DNA of 64,000 nucleotides, taken from the NCBI RefSeq assembly GCF_036241575.1, contig NZ_CP108455.1, forward strand, positions 186,001-250,000, read 5' to 3'. Position 1 is the stretch's first letter; the number at the start of each line of letters is the position of its first letter. The notes below the pieces were generated by a model, which was not told where the DNA came from, did not search any database, and saw only the letters and a program-made list of their open reading frames with translations. The stretch comes from Streptomyces sp. NBC_01267 (GTDB taxonomy: Bacteria; Actinomycetota; Actinomycetes; Streptomycetales; Streptomycetaceae). Position numbers and translations under genes: made by a program. Positions 31,704 to 42,103 of this stretch are shown in pieces.

Positions 31704-34256
31704 ATGTGCCTTGGCATTCCTGGTCGCGTCGTGAAGATCGTGGACGGGTATGCGGGGCAGCTGGCTCTCGTGGACGTGGAGGGCGCACAGCGGCGCGTCA
31801 ACATCGGCATGCTCGACGAGCCACCCGGTTGCGACGACTGGGTGCTTCTCCACATGGGCTTCGCCGTCGAGCTCATCGACCGGGCCAAGGCCCGGGAGGC
31901 CCTGTCGGGCCTGGAGATGATGGGCCGCGGCCGGGCGCAGCTGATCAGGCGCCGGTTCGAGGTGCGCGGCGTCGTGCAGGGCGTGGGATTCCGGCCCTTC
32001 GTCTACGTCACCGCCTCGGAGCTGATGCTCACGGGCACGGTGACGAACACCGTTGACGGGGTGCTCGCCGAGGTCGAGGGGACGACCGACGCCGTGGAGG
32101 AGTTCGGCCGCCGGCTGCGGGACGACGCCCCGCCGCTCGCTGTCGTCGAGGACGTGCGCACGAGCGATCAGCCGGTGCGTGGCGGTACGGGCTTCACCAT
32201 CGAGAAGTCCGGCACACGCGGCAGGGGCCGGACACTCGTCTCGCCCGACATCGCCACGTGCCGGGACTGCCTCGACGAGATGGGCGACCCGTCGAACCGG
32301 CGCTACCGCCATCCCTTCATCACCTGCACTCACTGCGGTCCCCGGTTCACGATCGTCACCGGTCTGCCGTACGACCGGGCCGCCACCACGATGGCGGACT
32401 TCGAGATGTGCGGAGCCTGCCGGGCGGAGTACGAGAACCCCCGCGACCGGCGCTTCCACGCCCAGCCGATCGCCTGTCCCGACTGCGGACCCCGGCTCGA
32501 ACTGGTCGGCAAGGGGACCGCGGTCCGGGCCCGCGACGAGGACGCGCTGCGGGCCGCACGGGAGCTCGTCGCCGACGGCGGGATCATCGCGGTCAAGGGC
32601 CTCGGCGGCTACCACCTGGTGTGCGACGCCCGCAACGACCGGGCCGTGGCCGAGTTGCGCCGGCGCAAGCGGCGTGGCGGCAAGCCCTTCGCGGTGATGG
32701 TCGCGGGGCTCGATGTCGCGCGGGAACTGGTGACCATGACCGGGGACGAGGAAGACCTCCTCACCGGCAACCGCCGCCCGATCGTGCTCCTCCCCCGGCG
32801 CCCGGCCCGGCAGGGAGCGGGGGTCTGTGACGCGGTGGCGCCCGGTAGTCCGGACCTCGGGCTGCTGCTTCCGTACACCCCGTTGCACGTACTGCTCTTC
32901 GGGACCGGTGACGACCGTCCGGGCCTGGACGCGCTGGTGATGACGTCCGCCAACCTGTCGGGCGAACCGATCGTCACCGACGACGGGGCCGCGCTGACGG
33001 TGCTGGCCCCGCTGGTCGATGCGTGGCTGCGGCACGACCGGGGGATCCATGTGCCGTGCGACGACTCGGTCAGCCGGTACGTGGCCGGTGCCGAGCTCCC
33101 GCTCCGCAGGTCGCGCGGGTACGCCCCGCTGCCGCTCGCGCTGCCGTTCGACGTGCCTTCGACTCTCGCGGTGGGCGCCGATCTGAAGAACACCTGCGCA
33201 CTGGGCGAGGGCCGCTATGCGTGGCTCAGCCAGCACATCGGTGACATGGACGACCTCGCCACGATCGAAGCGCTGACCCGGAACGAGAAGCACCTGGAAG
33301 AACTCACCGGGGTGGCGCCCGCCCGGCTGGTGGCCGACCGGCATCCCGGCTACCGCTCCGGCGCATGGGCCCGCGCCCACGCGGCCGGACGGCCGGTCCG
33401 CACGGTGCAGCACCACCACGCGCACATCGCATCCGTGATGGCGGAGCATGGCCTGGGTGTCGACGAGAGCGTGATCGGTATCGCCTTCGACGGGACCGGC
33501 CACGGCGACGACGGCGCGGCCTGGGGCGGTGAGGTCCTGGTAGCCGGCTACAAGTCGTTCCGCAGGGCCGCGCACCTGGGCTACGTGCCGTTGGCGGGGG
33601 GCGACGCCGGCGTGCTGCGTCCGTACCGGATGGCGCTCGCGCATCTGCACGCGGCCGGCATCCCCTGGGGCGAGGACTCACCCGCGGTCCGGGCCTGCCC
33701 GCCCGCGGAACGCAACGTACTGGCACATCAGTTCGCCACCGGTTTCGGATGCGTGTCCACGTCGAGCATGGGCCGGCTCTTCGACGCGGTCGCTTCCCTG
33801 GCCGGTGTCCGCCACGAGGTGGCGTACGAGGCGGAGGCGGCCATGGAACTGGAGGGGCTGGCACGGGCCGCGGAGTCGGACCCCGCCGCTCCGGAGGACC
33901 GCTACCACTTCGGGATCCGGACCGGGACGGGAGAGGGACCCGCCGTCGCGGATCCGGGCCCCGTCGTCCGGGCCGTGGTGTCCGACGTACGGGCCGGTGT
34001 TCCCGCCGAGCTGATCGCCGCCCGCTTCCACGCGTCCGTCGCCGCTCTGGTCACCGGCCTCGCGGAGATCTGCCGCACGCGCACCGGCCTCGACACCGTG
34101 GCCCTGGGCGGCGGCGTCTTCCAGAACGCCGTCCTGCTCGGAGCTGCGCAACGCGGCTTGACGGAGAGAGGCTTCACCGTCCTTCGGCCGCGGCTGCTCC
34201 CACCCAACGACGGCGGGATCGCACTCGGCCAGCTCATGATCGCCGCATCGGGCTGA
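31704..34256 (+). CDS. hypF: HypC-HypF fusion protein (hydrogenase Fe(CN)2CO assembly)
   Basis: One uninterrupted 850-residue frame. Residues 1-72 are a complete HypC (MCLGIPGRVVKIVDGYAG with Cys2, then DDWVLLHMGFAVELIDRAKA). After a short linker (EMMGRGRAQLIR) a full HypF follows: acylphosphatase domain FEVRGVVQGVGFRPFVYVTA, zinc fingers CRDCLDEM, CTHCGPRF, CGACRAEYENPRDRRFHAQP and CPDCGP, a YrdC-like domain (KGLGGYHLVCDARND, then KPFAVM) and a Kae1-like domain (VQHHHAHIASVMAEH, GIAFDGTGHGDDGAAWGGEV, ALGGGVFQNAVLL). HypF makes the carbamoyl group for cyanide synthesis with HypE, and HypC carries the iron. The fusion would tether both steps. Internal ATGs at 31917/31920 could also yield HypF alone. 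Confidence 0.92.
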   Translation: MCLGIPGRVVKIVDGYAGQLALVDVEGAQRRVNIGMLDEPPGCDDWVLLHMGFAVELIDRAKAREALSGLEMMGRGRAQLIRRRFEVRGVVQGVGFRPFVYVTASELMLTGTVTNTVDGVLAEVEGTTDAVEEFGRRLRDDAPPLAVVEDVRTSDQPVRGGTGFTIEKSGTRGRGRTLVSPDIATCRDCLDEMGDPSNRRYRHPFITCTHCGPRFTIVTGLPYDRAATTMADFEMCGACRAEYENPRDRRFHAQPIACPDCGPRLELVGKGTAVRARDEDALRAARELVADGGIIAVKGLGGYHLVCDARNDRAVAELRRRKRRGGKPFAVMVAGLDVARELVTMTGDEEDLLTGNRRPIVLLPRRPARQGAGVCDAVAPGSPDLGLLLPYTPLHVLLFGTGDDRPGLDALVMTSANLSGEPIVTDDGAALTVLAPLVDAWLRHDRGIHVPCDDSVSRYVAGAELPLRRSRGYAPLPLALPFDVPSTLAVGADLKNTCALGEGRYAWLSQHIGDMDDLATIEALTRNEKHLEELTGVAPARLVADRHPGYRSGAWARAHAAGRPVRTVQHHHAHIASVMAEHGLGVDESVIGIAFDGTGHGDDGAAWGGEVLVAGYKSFRRAAHLGYVPLAGGDAGVLRPYRMALAHLHAAGIPWGEDSPAVRACPPAERNVLAHQFATGFGCVSTSSMGRLFDAVASLAGVRHEVAYEAEAAMELEGLARAAESDPAAPEDRYHFGIRTGTGEGPAVADPGPVVRAVVSDVRAGVPAELIAARFHASVAALVTGLAEICRTRTGLDTVALGGGVFQNAVLLGAAQRGLTERGFTVLRPRLLPPNDGGIALGQLMIAASG

Positions 34257-34303
34257 CGGCCCGGTCTCCCCACACTCCAAGGGATCCACAGAGAAGAGGG
34301 ACC

Positions 34304-34596
34304 ATGTGTCTGGCTGTTCCGGGGCGTGTCCTCAGCACCGCCGAAGTCGACGGCACCGTGATGGCCGAGGTCGACTTCGGAGGGGTGCGCAAAGAGGTGT
34401 GCCTCCAGTACATCCCCGATGTGTCGGTCGGTGAATACGTCGTCGTGCACGTCGGGTTCGCCATCCAGCGCCTCGACGAGCGGTCGGCCCAGGACACCCT
34501 TGCCAACTTCGAGCGGCTCGGCCTCCTCGCCGAGGAGTTCGGCGACGGCCTCGAACTCGCAGCCCAGCAGGGCGAATCCTCCGAAGGAGCCGGCCA

Positions 34597-34600
<4 letters not shown>
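34304..34600 (+). CDS. hypC: Hydrogenase assembly chaperone HypC (second copy)
   Basis: A 98-residue HypC-family chaperone, [20 protein letters not shown] with the essential Cys2, then [23 protein letters not shown] 34304 follows AGAAGAGGGACC. It carries a longer acidic tail than the HypC domain fused to HypF ([20 protein letters not shown]). Its stop overlaps the hypD start by 4 bases, and HypC and HypD form the complex on which the Fe(CN)2CO unit is built. Two HypC domains in one operon may divide iron loading and delivery to the large subunit. Confidence 0.93.
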
Positions 34601-35696
<1,096 letters not shown>

Positions 35697-35700
<4 letters not shown>

Positions 35701-36815
35701 CTGACGCGACGCAGGAAGTGACCGAAGTGGCCGAAGTGACCGACCTGACGGCAGAGGTGCCCGGCCTGGACTTCGAGGGGTGGGTCTGCCCGGTACCGCT
35801 GCGGGACATCCCGTCCATCGTGATGGGCCACGGGGGCGGCGGCGCGATGTCGGGCGAACTGATCGAGCATCTGTTCCTGCCCGCGTACGGTTCGGCGGCC
35901 GCCTCCGACCTCGGTGACTCGGCCGTCCTGACGGTCGGTTCCGGGATCCGCCTCGCCTTCTCCACGGACTCGTTCGTGGTGAAGCCGATGTTCTTCCCCG
36001 GCGGTTCGATCGGTGACCTGGCAGTGAACGGAACGGTCAACGACCTGGCCATGTCGGGTGCGACGCCCTTGTTCCTGTCAACCGCCTTCATCCTCGCGGA
36101 GGGCACCGAGCTGAGCGCCCTGGGCCGGATCGCCCGGGCTCTGGGCCGGGCCGCCGAGTCCGCCGGCGTCCGGCTGGTCACCGGGGACACGAAGGTGGTG
36201 GAGCGCGCCAGTGGCGACGGCGTCTACATCAATACCTCGGGCATCGGGGTGGTCCCCGCCGGCGTCGACATCCACGCACGCCGGGCGCGTCCCGGGGATG
36301 CCGTGCTCGTCAGCGGCGACATCGGCGTGCACGGGGTGGCCGTGATGAGCTGCCGGGAGGGTCTGGAGTTCGGCACGACGGTCGAGAGCGACACCGCCCC
36401 GCTGCACGGGCTGGTCGCCGACATGCTCGCCACCGGTGCCGACCTCCATGTCCTCCGGGACCCGACGCGCGGAGGTGTCTCCGCATCGCTGAACGAGATC
36501 GCCCGGGCCTCGGACGTCGGCATCGAACTGGTCGAGCGGCTGCTGCCCGTACCGCCCACGGTGCGGGACGCGTGCAGTCTGCTCGGGCTCGACCCGCTCC
36601 AGGTAGCCAACGAGGGCAAGTTGATCGCGATCGTTCCGGCCGGCGACGCGGACCAGGTGCTGGCCGCGATGCGTGCCCACCCGCTGGGCCGCTCCGCGTG
36701 CCGGGTCGGCCGTTGCGTACCGGATCATGCCGGGATGGTGGTGGCGAGGACGGGCCTGGGCGGGAGCCGCGTGATCGGACTCCCGATCGGCGAACAGCTG
36801 CCGAGGATCTGCTGA
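35697..36815 (+). CDS. hypE: Carbamoyl-dehydratase HypE (cyanide synthesis)
   Basis: A 372-residue PurM-like ATPase that dehydrates a carbamoyl group carried on its C-terminal Cys to thiocyanate. It ends exactly in the hallmark PRIC. Other features: [43 protein letters not shown] region, [40 protein letters not shown] and [22 protein letters not shown] region (residues about 255-272). The first 25 residues are a Val/Thr/Glu-rich repeat ([13 protein letters not shown]) that may be dispensable. GTG 35697 overlaps the hypD stop. Confidence 0.94.
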
Positions 36816-37532
36816 GTGAGCGCCGAGGGCGCGCTGCTGTTCGCGCGATACGCCTACCCGCCCAATGAGCTCGGCTACTGCGGCCCCGCCGACGCGGCGG
36901 GTCTCCTCCGTCGTGACGCGACCGCCGACATCGAGCGACGGGCCAGGCAGTTCGAGGGGGCCTGGTGCTATCTCGAGTACCTGGCGGAGACGGCCGGGCT
37001 CCCGGACCCGCTCGACGCGCGGGTGGTGGAGGCGTACTGGATCGGCAACGACCTGCTGGACCGGGTGGATCCCGCCGCTCTGGTGGAGCGCATGACGGAC
37101 CGTTTCCGGGGCCAGCTCGGCGGCACCTGGCGCGAGGCTGGACGGCGGGCTCTGGCCCACCACAGCTTCCAGGTGTTCGAGGTCTATCCCTGGGCACCGA
37201 TGCTACGGTCGAGCGGGAATCCGACCGCGCTCTCCGTACTCGACCAGTGCCGCATCCGTACGGGCGTGGTCCTCGGTGCCGACAGCCAGGTGGCGACCGT
37301 GCGATCACGCCCGCTGAGCTGGGACGGTGCGGAACTGGTCACCGGCGCGTGGCGGGAGGAGACCGTTCGATGCTCGGCCGGCGGGAGGACGCTGATCGAC
37401 AGCCTCGCCCCCGGCGATCGTGTGGCACTGCACTGGGACTGGGTGTGTGACGTGCTCACCGACGAGCAGGCGTGGCACATCGAGTCCCTTGAGGAGCGCC
37501 GACGCACCGCGCTGAGACCGCTCGTCCCGTGA
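36816..37532 (+). CDS. DUF6390-family hydrogenase-associated protein
   Basis: A 238-residue protein starting at GTG 36816, directly after the hypE stop, the last gene of the island. Distinctive segments: ALLFARYAYPPNELGYCGPA, RRARQFEGAWCYLEYLAETA, RALAHHSFQVFEVYPWAPML and VALHWDWVCDVLTDEQAWHI. It has several His and Trp residues but no known catalytic motif. The family is seen next to actinobacterial hyp genes and its role is unknown. Recognised from the N-terminal PPNELGYCGP pattern. Confidence 0.75.
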   Translation: MSAEGALLFARYAYPPNELGYCGPADAAGLLRRDATADIERRARQFEGAWCYLEYLAETAGLPDPLDARVVEAYWIGNDLLDRVDPAALVERMTDRFRGQLGGTWREAGRRALAHHSFQVFEVYPWAPMLRSSGNPTALSVLDQCRIRTGVVLGADSQVATVRSRPLSWDGAELVTGAWREETVRCSAGGRTLIDSLAPGDRVALHWDWVCDVLTDEQAWHIESLEERRRTALRPLVP

Positions 37533-37989
37533 GCCGAGGTGACGGGCCCGCTCGCCCGGTGGTGGTTGTATGAGCGGCCACCGCAACGGACCCGTCGCCG
37601 GGAAGCTTTCCGTCAGGCCCCAGTGACCGGCTGGCCCGTGGCGCCGTGTCCAGTGACGACTGCGGCACCGCACGTGCGGTGGGCGAGCGGGATGCATCAG
37701 CATCGTTCTCCGTGCGGTTGAGCCTGCCGGGGAGCTGTGGCCCACCTGTACAGACCCACTTGCCCTGCCCTCTTGTTGCCGCAGATGTGGTGGGCGCGTG
37801 GAGACGGTTGGGCCGTTCCATGTCGGCGAACGCGGCGGCGAGCTGCTTGAGTTCCCTGTGATGCTGTTTCGGCGGCGGGAGCACATGTGCGCGCGCCGGA
37901 ACAGGTCCTGCGGGCCTTCTCGTCGGTCTTCGTCTGCGGCGCGGGGGTGAGCTGGTGCAGCAGGTCGATCACCGTCGGCACGGTGGTGT
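37533..37989. other. Stretch without a recognised intact gene
   Basis: Follows the hydrogenase operon. Minus-strand text such as HHRELKQLAAAFADMERPNR looks like worn coding sequence, but no family was recognised. No terminator hairpin was found directly after the operon. Confidence 0.4.
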
Positions 37990-38354
37990 TGCCGATGGTC
38001 TCCGGGACGCAACGGGTGCGGTGGACGAGGGCGGCCGGCCGGACATCGGGGTCCGACGTGGTGTCCTCGGCCAGGGCAGCGAGCCAGGCCGTGGCGGCGG
38101 TCCGCGCTGCGGGCAGCCGCAGTGCGGTCGGGGGCCGTAGGGTCATCGGCCAGCGCGAACAGGAACGGCAGACTCGCCGCCGTGCACGCGTACACGTCAC
38201 CCTGGTGATGGGCCGCACTGTAGAAACCGCTGAACGCCCTCTCCCGGGCCTCGGGGTCAGGTGAGCCATCGCCCGGAGCCACACCGGAACGTCGGCGGCC
38301 GGCCCGTCCGCATGGCTCATCGACGACCAGTCGATGCTGTCCAAATCGTTGACC
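37990..38354 (-). pseudogene. HEAT-repeat protein gene, frameshifted
   Basis: Starts at ATG 38354 (MVNDLDSIDWSSMSHADGPA, then ADVPVWLRAMA), changes frame near 38270 and continues as SPDPEARERAFSGFYSAAHH, QGDVYACTAASLPFLFALAD. It returns to another frame as LAALAEDTTSDPDVRPAALV and fades out. This is the start of a HEAT-repeat protein common in Streptomyces, with at least two indels and no proper end. Confidence 0.55.
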
Positions 38355-38399
38355 ATGCACGGCACTCTGCCGCAGGGCACTGACACCGTACCCACCCCC

Positions 38400-38809
38400 G
38401 GCCGCAGAGCGACTGATCCTCACCCCAGGCGTACAGCACCGCCCCGTGGCCGGCGCCCCGGGCAGCCGCCTCGACCCGGGCCAAGAGCCGCTGCTGCAGG
38501 GCCACTTCTCCGGTCGCGGCGATCCGGGCGACGGTTTCCAGCAGCGCGGCGCTCTCCCAGCCGGGCAGCGGGAACCGGCCCAGCTCCCAGGCCAGGTACG
38601 TGTTGTAAGGGCGCGGTCGGCGATCAATGGCGAAGAGCAGGTCGAGCAGGAATCCGATGCCGGCAGCTGCGTCGAGGTGGCCAGCGAGCGGGTTGTGGTC
38701 GGAGTGACGGATAGTCATGCCGTCGTGGGCCCGAGAGCCCTTGAGGGCCGAGCCCGACGGCCGGGTCGGCCGTCGCATCGGTGACGTACGCCGCGAAATC
38801 CGGTGTCAC
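38400..38809 (-). pseudogene. Nucleotidyltransferase-like gene, frameshifted and internally deleted
   Basis: GTG 38809 overlaps the GNAT stop by 4 bases and opens VTPDFAAYVTDATADPAVGL. The nucleotidyltransferase signature GSRAHDGMTIRHSDH then appears in another frame. The sequence jumps to the C-terminal region NPLAGHLDAAAGIGFLLDLL, FAIDRRPRPYNTYLAWELGR and LARVEAAARGAGHGAVLYAW, so the catalytic centre is deleted. It once followed the GNAT gene in an operon. Confidence 0.55.
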
Positions 38810-39294
38810 GCCAGGTCCTTGCGCATCAGTGTGCACATCGTCTCGTGCCGCTGAAGCGAGCCGTCCTCGGCCTCCACGTCCCAGAAGTCGAGCTTGCGGC
38901 TGAAGGCTCGGTAACCCAGGCGTTCGTAGAGGGCGCGAGCGCGCGGGTTGCTCTCCTCGACTCCGAGTTCGGCGCGGATCAGGCCCCGGGCGCCGATCCG
39001 CTGCTCGGCGGAGCGGATCAGCAGTGTGCCGATGCCGCAGGACTGCAGGGCCGGGTGGACGCTGAGTTGCCAGAGCGTGCCGGCACCGGGCTCGACCGTG
39101 TAGTCGATGCCGCCGACCGCCACAGGGAGCCCGGTCGGCGTGCACACCGCCAGGTAGTCGATCTCGCCCGCCTCGGCGCGGCGGATCTGGTGGACGAGCT
39201 CGCGCACGTGCTTGAGAGAGCCGGCCCAGCCGCAGGACAGCAGATCCGCGTCGGTGAGGCCGCGTACCGACAGGTGCAACCTGATCTCGGTCAT
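38806..39294 (-). CDS. GNAT-family N-acetyltransferase
   Basis: A 162-residue acetyltransferase: DYLAVCTPTGLPVAVGGIDY, the motif A strand LWQLSVHPALQSCGIGTLLI with Q-x-x-G-I-G for acetyl-CoA, and the C-terminal SNPRARALYERLGYRAFSRK. ATG 39294 overlaps the stop of the upstream short frame (ATGA), which supports this start. GTG 39300 is also possible. The downstream nucleotidyltransferase and HEAT genes are broken, so this is the intact survivor of an operon. The substrate is unknown. Confidence 0.82.
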   Translation of the reverse strand: MTEIRLHLSVRGLTDADLLSCGWAGSLKHVRELVHQIRRAEAGEIDYLAVCTPTGLPVAVGGIDYTVEPGAGTLWQLSVHPALQSCGIGTLLIRSAEQRIGARGLIRAELGVEESNPRARALYERLGYRAFSRKLDFWDVEAEDGSLQRHETMCTLMRKDLA

Positions 39295-39479
39295 CGCCAC
39301 ATCCATTCGACTCCGACAGTGGCCGTCTCCCATTCCAGCAAGCCGGTCCCCGCGCTGTCCAAGGGGTTTCGGACCGGACCCGGCATCAGCCGGAAGGGCT
39401 TGCGCTCGCGACCGGGGCTGGCGTCGGCGAAGTTCGGCGCGTCCGGGGACAGCACGGTGACGCCCCTGGGACAGGGCAC
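39291..39479 (-). CDS. Short frame upstream of the GNAT gene, probable 3' end of a lost gene
   Basis: A 62-residue frame with coding-like text (DAPNFADASPGRERKPFRLM, PGPVRNPLDSAGTGLLEWET) ending in VGVEWMWR. Its stop overlaps the GNAT start in an ATGA. No good ribosome site precedes it and the frame begins with PCPRGVTVLSP, so the 5' end may be missing. No family was recognised. Confidence 0.35.
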   Translation of the reverse strand: MPCPRGVTVLSPDAPNFADASPGRERKPFRLMPGPVRNPLDSAGTGLLEWETATVGVEWMWR

Positions 39480-39488
39480 CAGCCCGAC

Positions 39489-39700
39489 TCAACCATCGGC
39501 TTGGGTCAGGTGGGCTGGTGGTGCGGAATTGCTCGGGCGGTGCTGGGCGAACAAGCCGGGTTCGGGCTCGGCAAGGACGCCTGGGCTGACCAGGCACTTG
39601 AGCCTGTGTCGGGTGCTCTCGAAGTTCTTCGGCGTAATAACGAGGTGCTTGACGCGCTCGGTCTCAGGCCTCGGCGGACCGAACGCACAGCAAGACAGGC
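39489..39700 (-). pseudogene. Fragment with a PKN-E--R--LKxLV motif, probably transposon-derived
   Basis: Reads ERVKHLVITPKNFESTRHRL, then KCLVSPGVLAEPEPGLFAQH. A similar motif (LLPKNTEGVRAKLKRLV) occurs in a fragment at about 56050-56200. The pattern resembles a short winged-helix-like C-terminal region found repeatedly in Streptomyces mobile DNA. No intact gene is present. Confidence 0.3.
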
Positions 39701-40208
39701 AGTCAACACAGCAACCAGGAGCGGCAACAGCGGAAACAAAAAAGACGAATCCGGACTTCGTCCCCAGCCAGTCCCAGCCGAACGAGTCCCAGAACTCCGG
39801 CCCAGACGGTTGTCCCCAGAAACAGCACCGCAATCACACCCCAGGCCATGGCTGCTACGGCCCACCCCCTACTCGTCACAGGTCCAGCATATGGACGGTC
39901 TTCGTCGCCTGGTCCAGACGCCTACCGCCACGATCCGGCCTGTCATGACGGAGGGCGAACACGCCCTCCACCTTGCGCTCGCCGACCGTCTCGATGAGAT
40001 ATCCGAGAGCCCCGTCCACTCCGACACCAACATCGAAGACGATCACCCTGGCTTACGTGCACCGCGCGGCGGCAGACATCCGGTCCTCCGATGCCCTGGC
40101 CGAGCTGGAAGACCTTGGCCCCCGTGTCTCCGGTCGGCATGGATCGCAAGCGGGCGCTGAGTGGCGGTACGCGAGGGCCAGGCTTGATGCCTGCGACTGC
40201 GCGTCTCA
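39701..40208. other. Stretch without a recognised gene
   Basis: Only one weak candidate: a 48-residue minus-strand frame at 39703-39849 (MAWGVIAVLFLGTTVWAGVL, a hydrophobic segment) that could be a remnant of a membrane protein. The rest of the stretch shows no coding-like frame. Confidence 0.3.
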
Positions 40209-40239
40209 GTTGGCCAACCGAGCACGCTTGTTGGCCAAC
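40209..40239. repeat. Two GTTGGCCAAC palindromes 21 bp apart
   Basis: Perfect 10-base palindromes at 40209-40218 and 40230-40239, spaced by exactly two helical turns, just downstream of the SDR gene. A related pair lies at 41392-41420 on the other side of that gene. They are probably regulator-binding sites. Confidence 0.6.
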
Positions 40240-40253
40240 ACGCACGCCTGGCA

Positions 40254-41207
40254 TTAACCGGGAACAGTGCCGAAGTCGACGCCGGTCAAGTCACAGCTTG
40301 CATCCCACAACCGCGCCGCGACGAGGGTGTCAGCGAGGTGGCCCCACACCGGTTCGCATCGGGGCTTGCCGCGCAGGCCGAAGACGCGCGGCCCCCACAG
40401 TTGTCCCCCGCGCACGGCCGGGTCGAGCACAGCCCGGACTGCGGGCCAGGCACCGGCGTGCTTGCCCTGGACGAGGAGGGCGGCCGGTGCCCCGCAGAGC
40501 CGCGCACCAGCGGTCCGCACATGGACCGGCGGCCGTGACGTGGTGAGTGAGTCCAGCGCGCCGCCGGGATGGACCACCACGCTCGCTACCGCACTGTGGA
40601 CGGCGCGCAGACGGCGGTCGAGTTCGAGACCGAAGTACATCTGTGCCAGCTTGGAGCGTCCGTAGGTGCGCTTGGGCCGGTAGTCGTGCCGGGACTGCAG
40701 GTCGTCCAGGTCGAGCCGCTCGGACTTCGCCGCGAAGCTACCCATGGTCACGATGCGGGCCGCCGGTGCGGAAGACAGCAGCGGCATCAGCCACCGGGTC
40801 AGCGCGAAGTGCCCCAAATGGTTCGTGCCGAACATGAGCTCGTGCCCGGCCCCGGTCTCCTCGCGCGGCGGGCCGTCCAGCGCGACGCCGGCGTTGTGAA
40901 CCACCGCATCGAGGCATTCCACATCAAGTGCCTCCACCGCTGTTCCGAGCGATGCGAGATCGGCGAGGTCCAGCTGTACGGCCCGTACCCGCGCGCCAGG
41001 GACCCGTGAGCGGATCGAGGCCCTGGCAACCTCGGCCTTCGCGGGATTCCGGCTGCCCAGTACGACAGTGGCTCCGCTGGCGGACAGCTGCTCCGCGACG
41101 AAGTACCCGATACCTGCATTGCCGCCGGTGACGAGGAAAACACTGCCATCGGCGCGCGGTAGCCGTTGAACATCCCAAGGCGGGGTGGAGGACGTGGACG
41201 ACGACAT
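40254..41207 (-). CDS. Short-chain dehydrogenase/reductase
   Basis: A 317-residue SDR-family oxidoreductase. The Rossmann motif is LVTGGNAGIGYFVAEQLSAS (TGxxxGIG), followed by the NADP-type SRNPAKAEVARASI, HNAGVAL in place of NNAG, and the catalytic Tyr-Lys in YGRSKLAQMYFG. The C-terminal extension is typical of the retinol-dehydrogenase-like SDR group. ATG 41207 follows GGGAGCC. Paired GGCCAAC motifs lie on both sides of the gene, so it may be under control of a regulator whose gene is no longer visible, perhaps disrupted by the group II intron. Confidence 0.85.
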   Translation of the reverse strand: MSSSTSSTPPWDVQRLPRADGSVFLVTGGNAGIGYFVAEQLSASGATVVLGSRNPAKAEVARASIRSRVPGARVRAVQLDLADLASLGTAVEALDVECLDAVVHNAGVALDGPPREETGAGHELMFGTNHLGHFALTRWLMPLLSSAPAARIVTMGSFAAKSERLDLDDLQSRHDYRPKRTYGRSKLAQMYFGLELDRRLRAVHSAVASVVVHPGGALDSLTTSRPPVHVRTAGARLCGAPAALLVQGKHAGAWPAVRAVLDPAVRGGQLWGPRVFGLRGKPRCEPVWGHLADTLVAARLWDASCDLTGVDFGTVPG

Positions 41208-41391
41208 GGCGGTGAGGCTCCCTTGCTGCTGAGGACGGCTGCAGCTGCTCTGTGGGGCAGCTCGACATCCCCAGGGTTTCAGCGGCCACCGACACATCAC
41301 CTACGGATCACCGACAGCCCCGTCGGACAGCCGATATCCCGCTGAAACGGTGTCGGCCCGTCACAGCACACCATTGCCGCTGAGCATCACA

Positions 41392-41420
41392 GTGGCCAAC
41401 CGGAGCGCTCGCTGGCCAAC
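41392..41420. repeat. Two TGGCCAAC motifs 20 bp apart upstream of the SDR gene and at the intron edge
   Basis: TGGCCAAC at 41393-41400 and 41413-41420 mirrors the pair at 40209-40239. The two motifs can also pair as a hairpin (AGTGGCCA with TGGCCAACT around GGAGCGCTCG) lying 13 bases before the group II intron 5' end. Confidence 0.5.
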
Positions 41421-42103
41421 TGAAGTGCTCAGTGTGCGACACGAAGTCGCTCCAGGTAAGTAGGGACAGCCACGTGAAGGAGGTATCGATCGGCTGAACC
41501 TCGGGCCAGCGTCCAGGGCCCGTCCCCGCGCTCCCATGCGTCGCTGGTAACGGCGGGGTGTGAAGCGGAGCGTTCAAGCCCAAGAGCTTCCCGGCCATCG
41601 GGAGGCAACAGGCGAGGGGAAGGCTGGACGGGCGAACGCAAGTGAACCCTTGATGATGCCTCGTGACTTTAAGACCGCGTCGATGGCGTGTTGGCGGCGG
41701 TCACAGGACCCGGTGCTGAAAGGCACCAAGCGACCTTCGGGTAACTGAGCCCGGAGGGAGGACACCGCAGGTCCCGGGGTAGAGGGGGCGCCCACCCCAG
41801 TCGCGTCTTACTGGTGCGGAACGTGGAAACCCCGACGGGGTCCAAGCCCCGGCTTGGTAGGCCGACCGCAAGGAAGGCTGAAGTCCCCGGCGGGAGAAGG
41901 AAGATCCAAGAAGCGAACGTCGGCGGGCCGAAAGGCCAGAGGAAAACGGGAGATCGGGGCCTTTACCCGCTCTCGTATAACTCGCCGGATACGGGTCCCG
42001 GTGGCCCGGCCCGAAAGGGCGCCCACGTGGATCAGGTGAGCCTTTGAAGTCACCACTGCAAGGAAGCCGGAACCGAGGGACAAGTTAGACACCGGAGGCG
42101 AAC

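Noticed and set aside
31533..33650. 705-codon antisense frame over hypF
   Set aside because: Opposite the unmistakable HypC-HypF fusion; repetitive Arg/Gly/Val/Pro composition.
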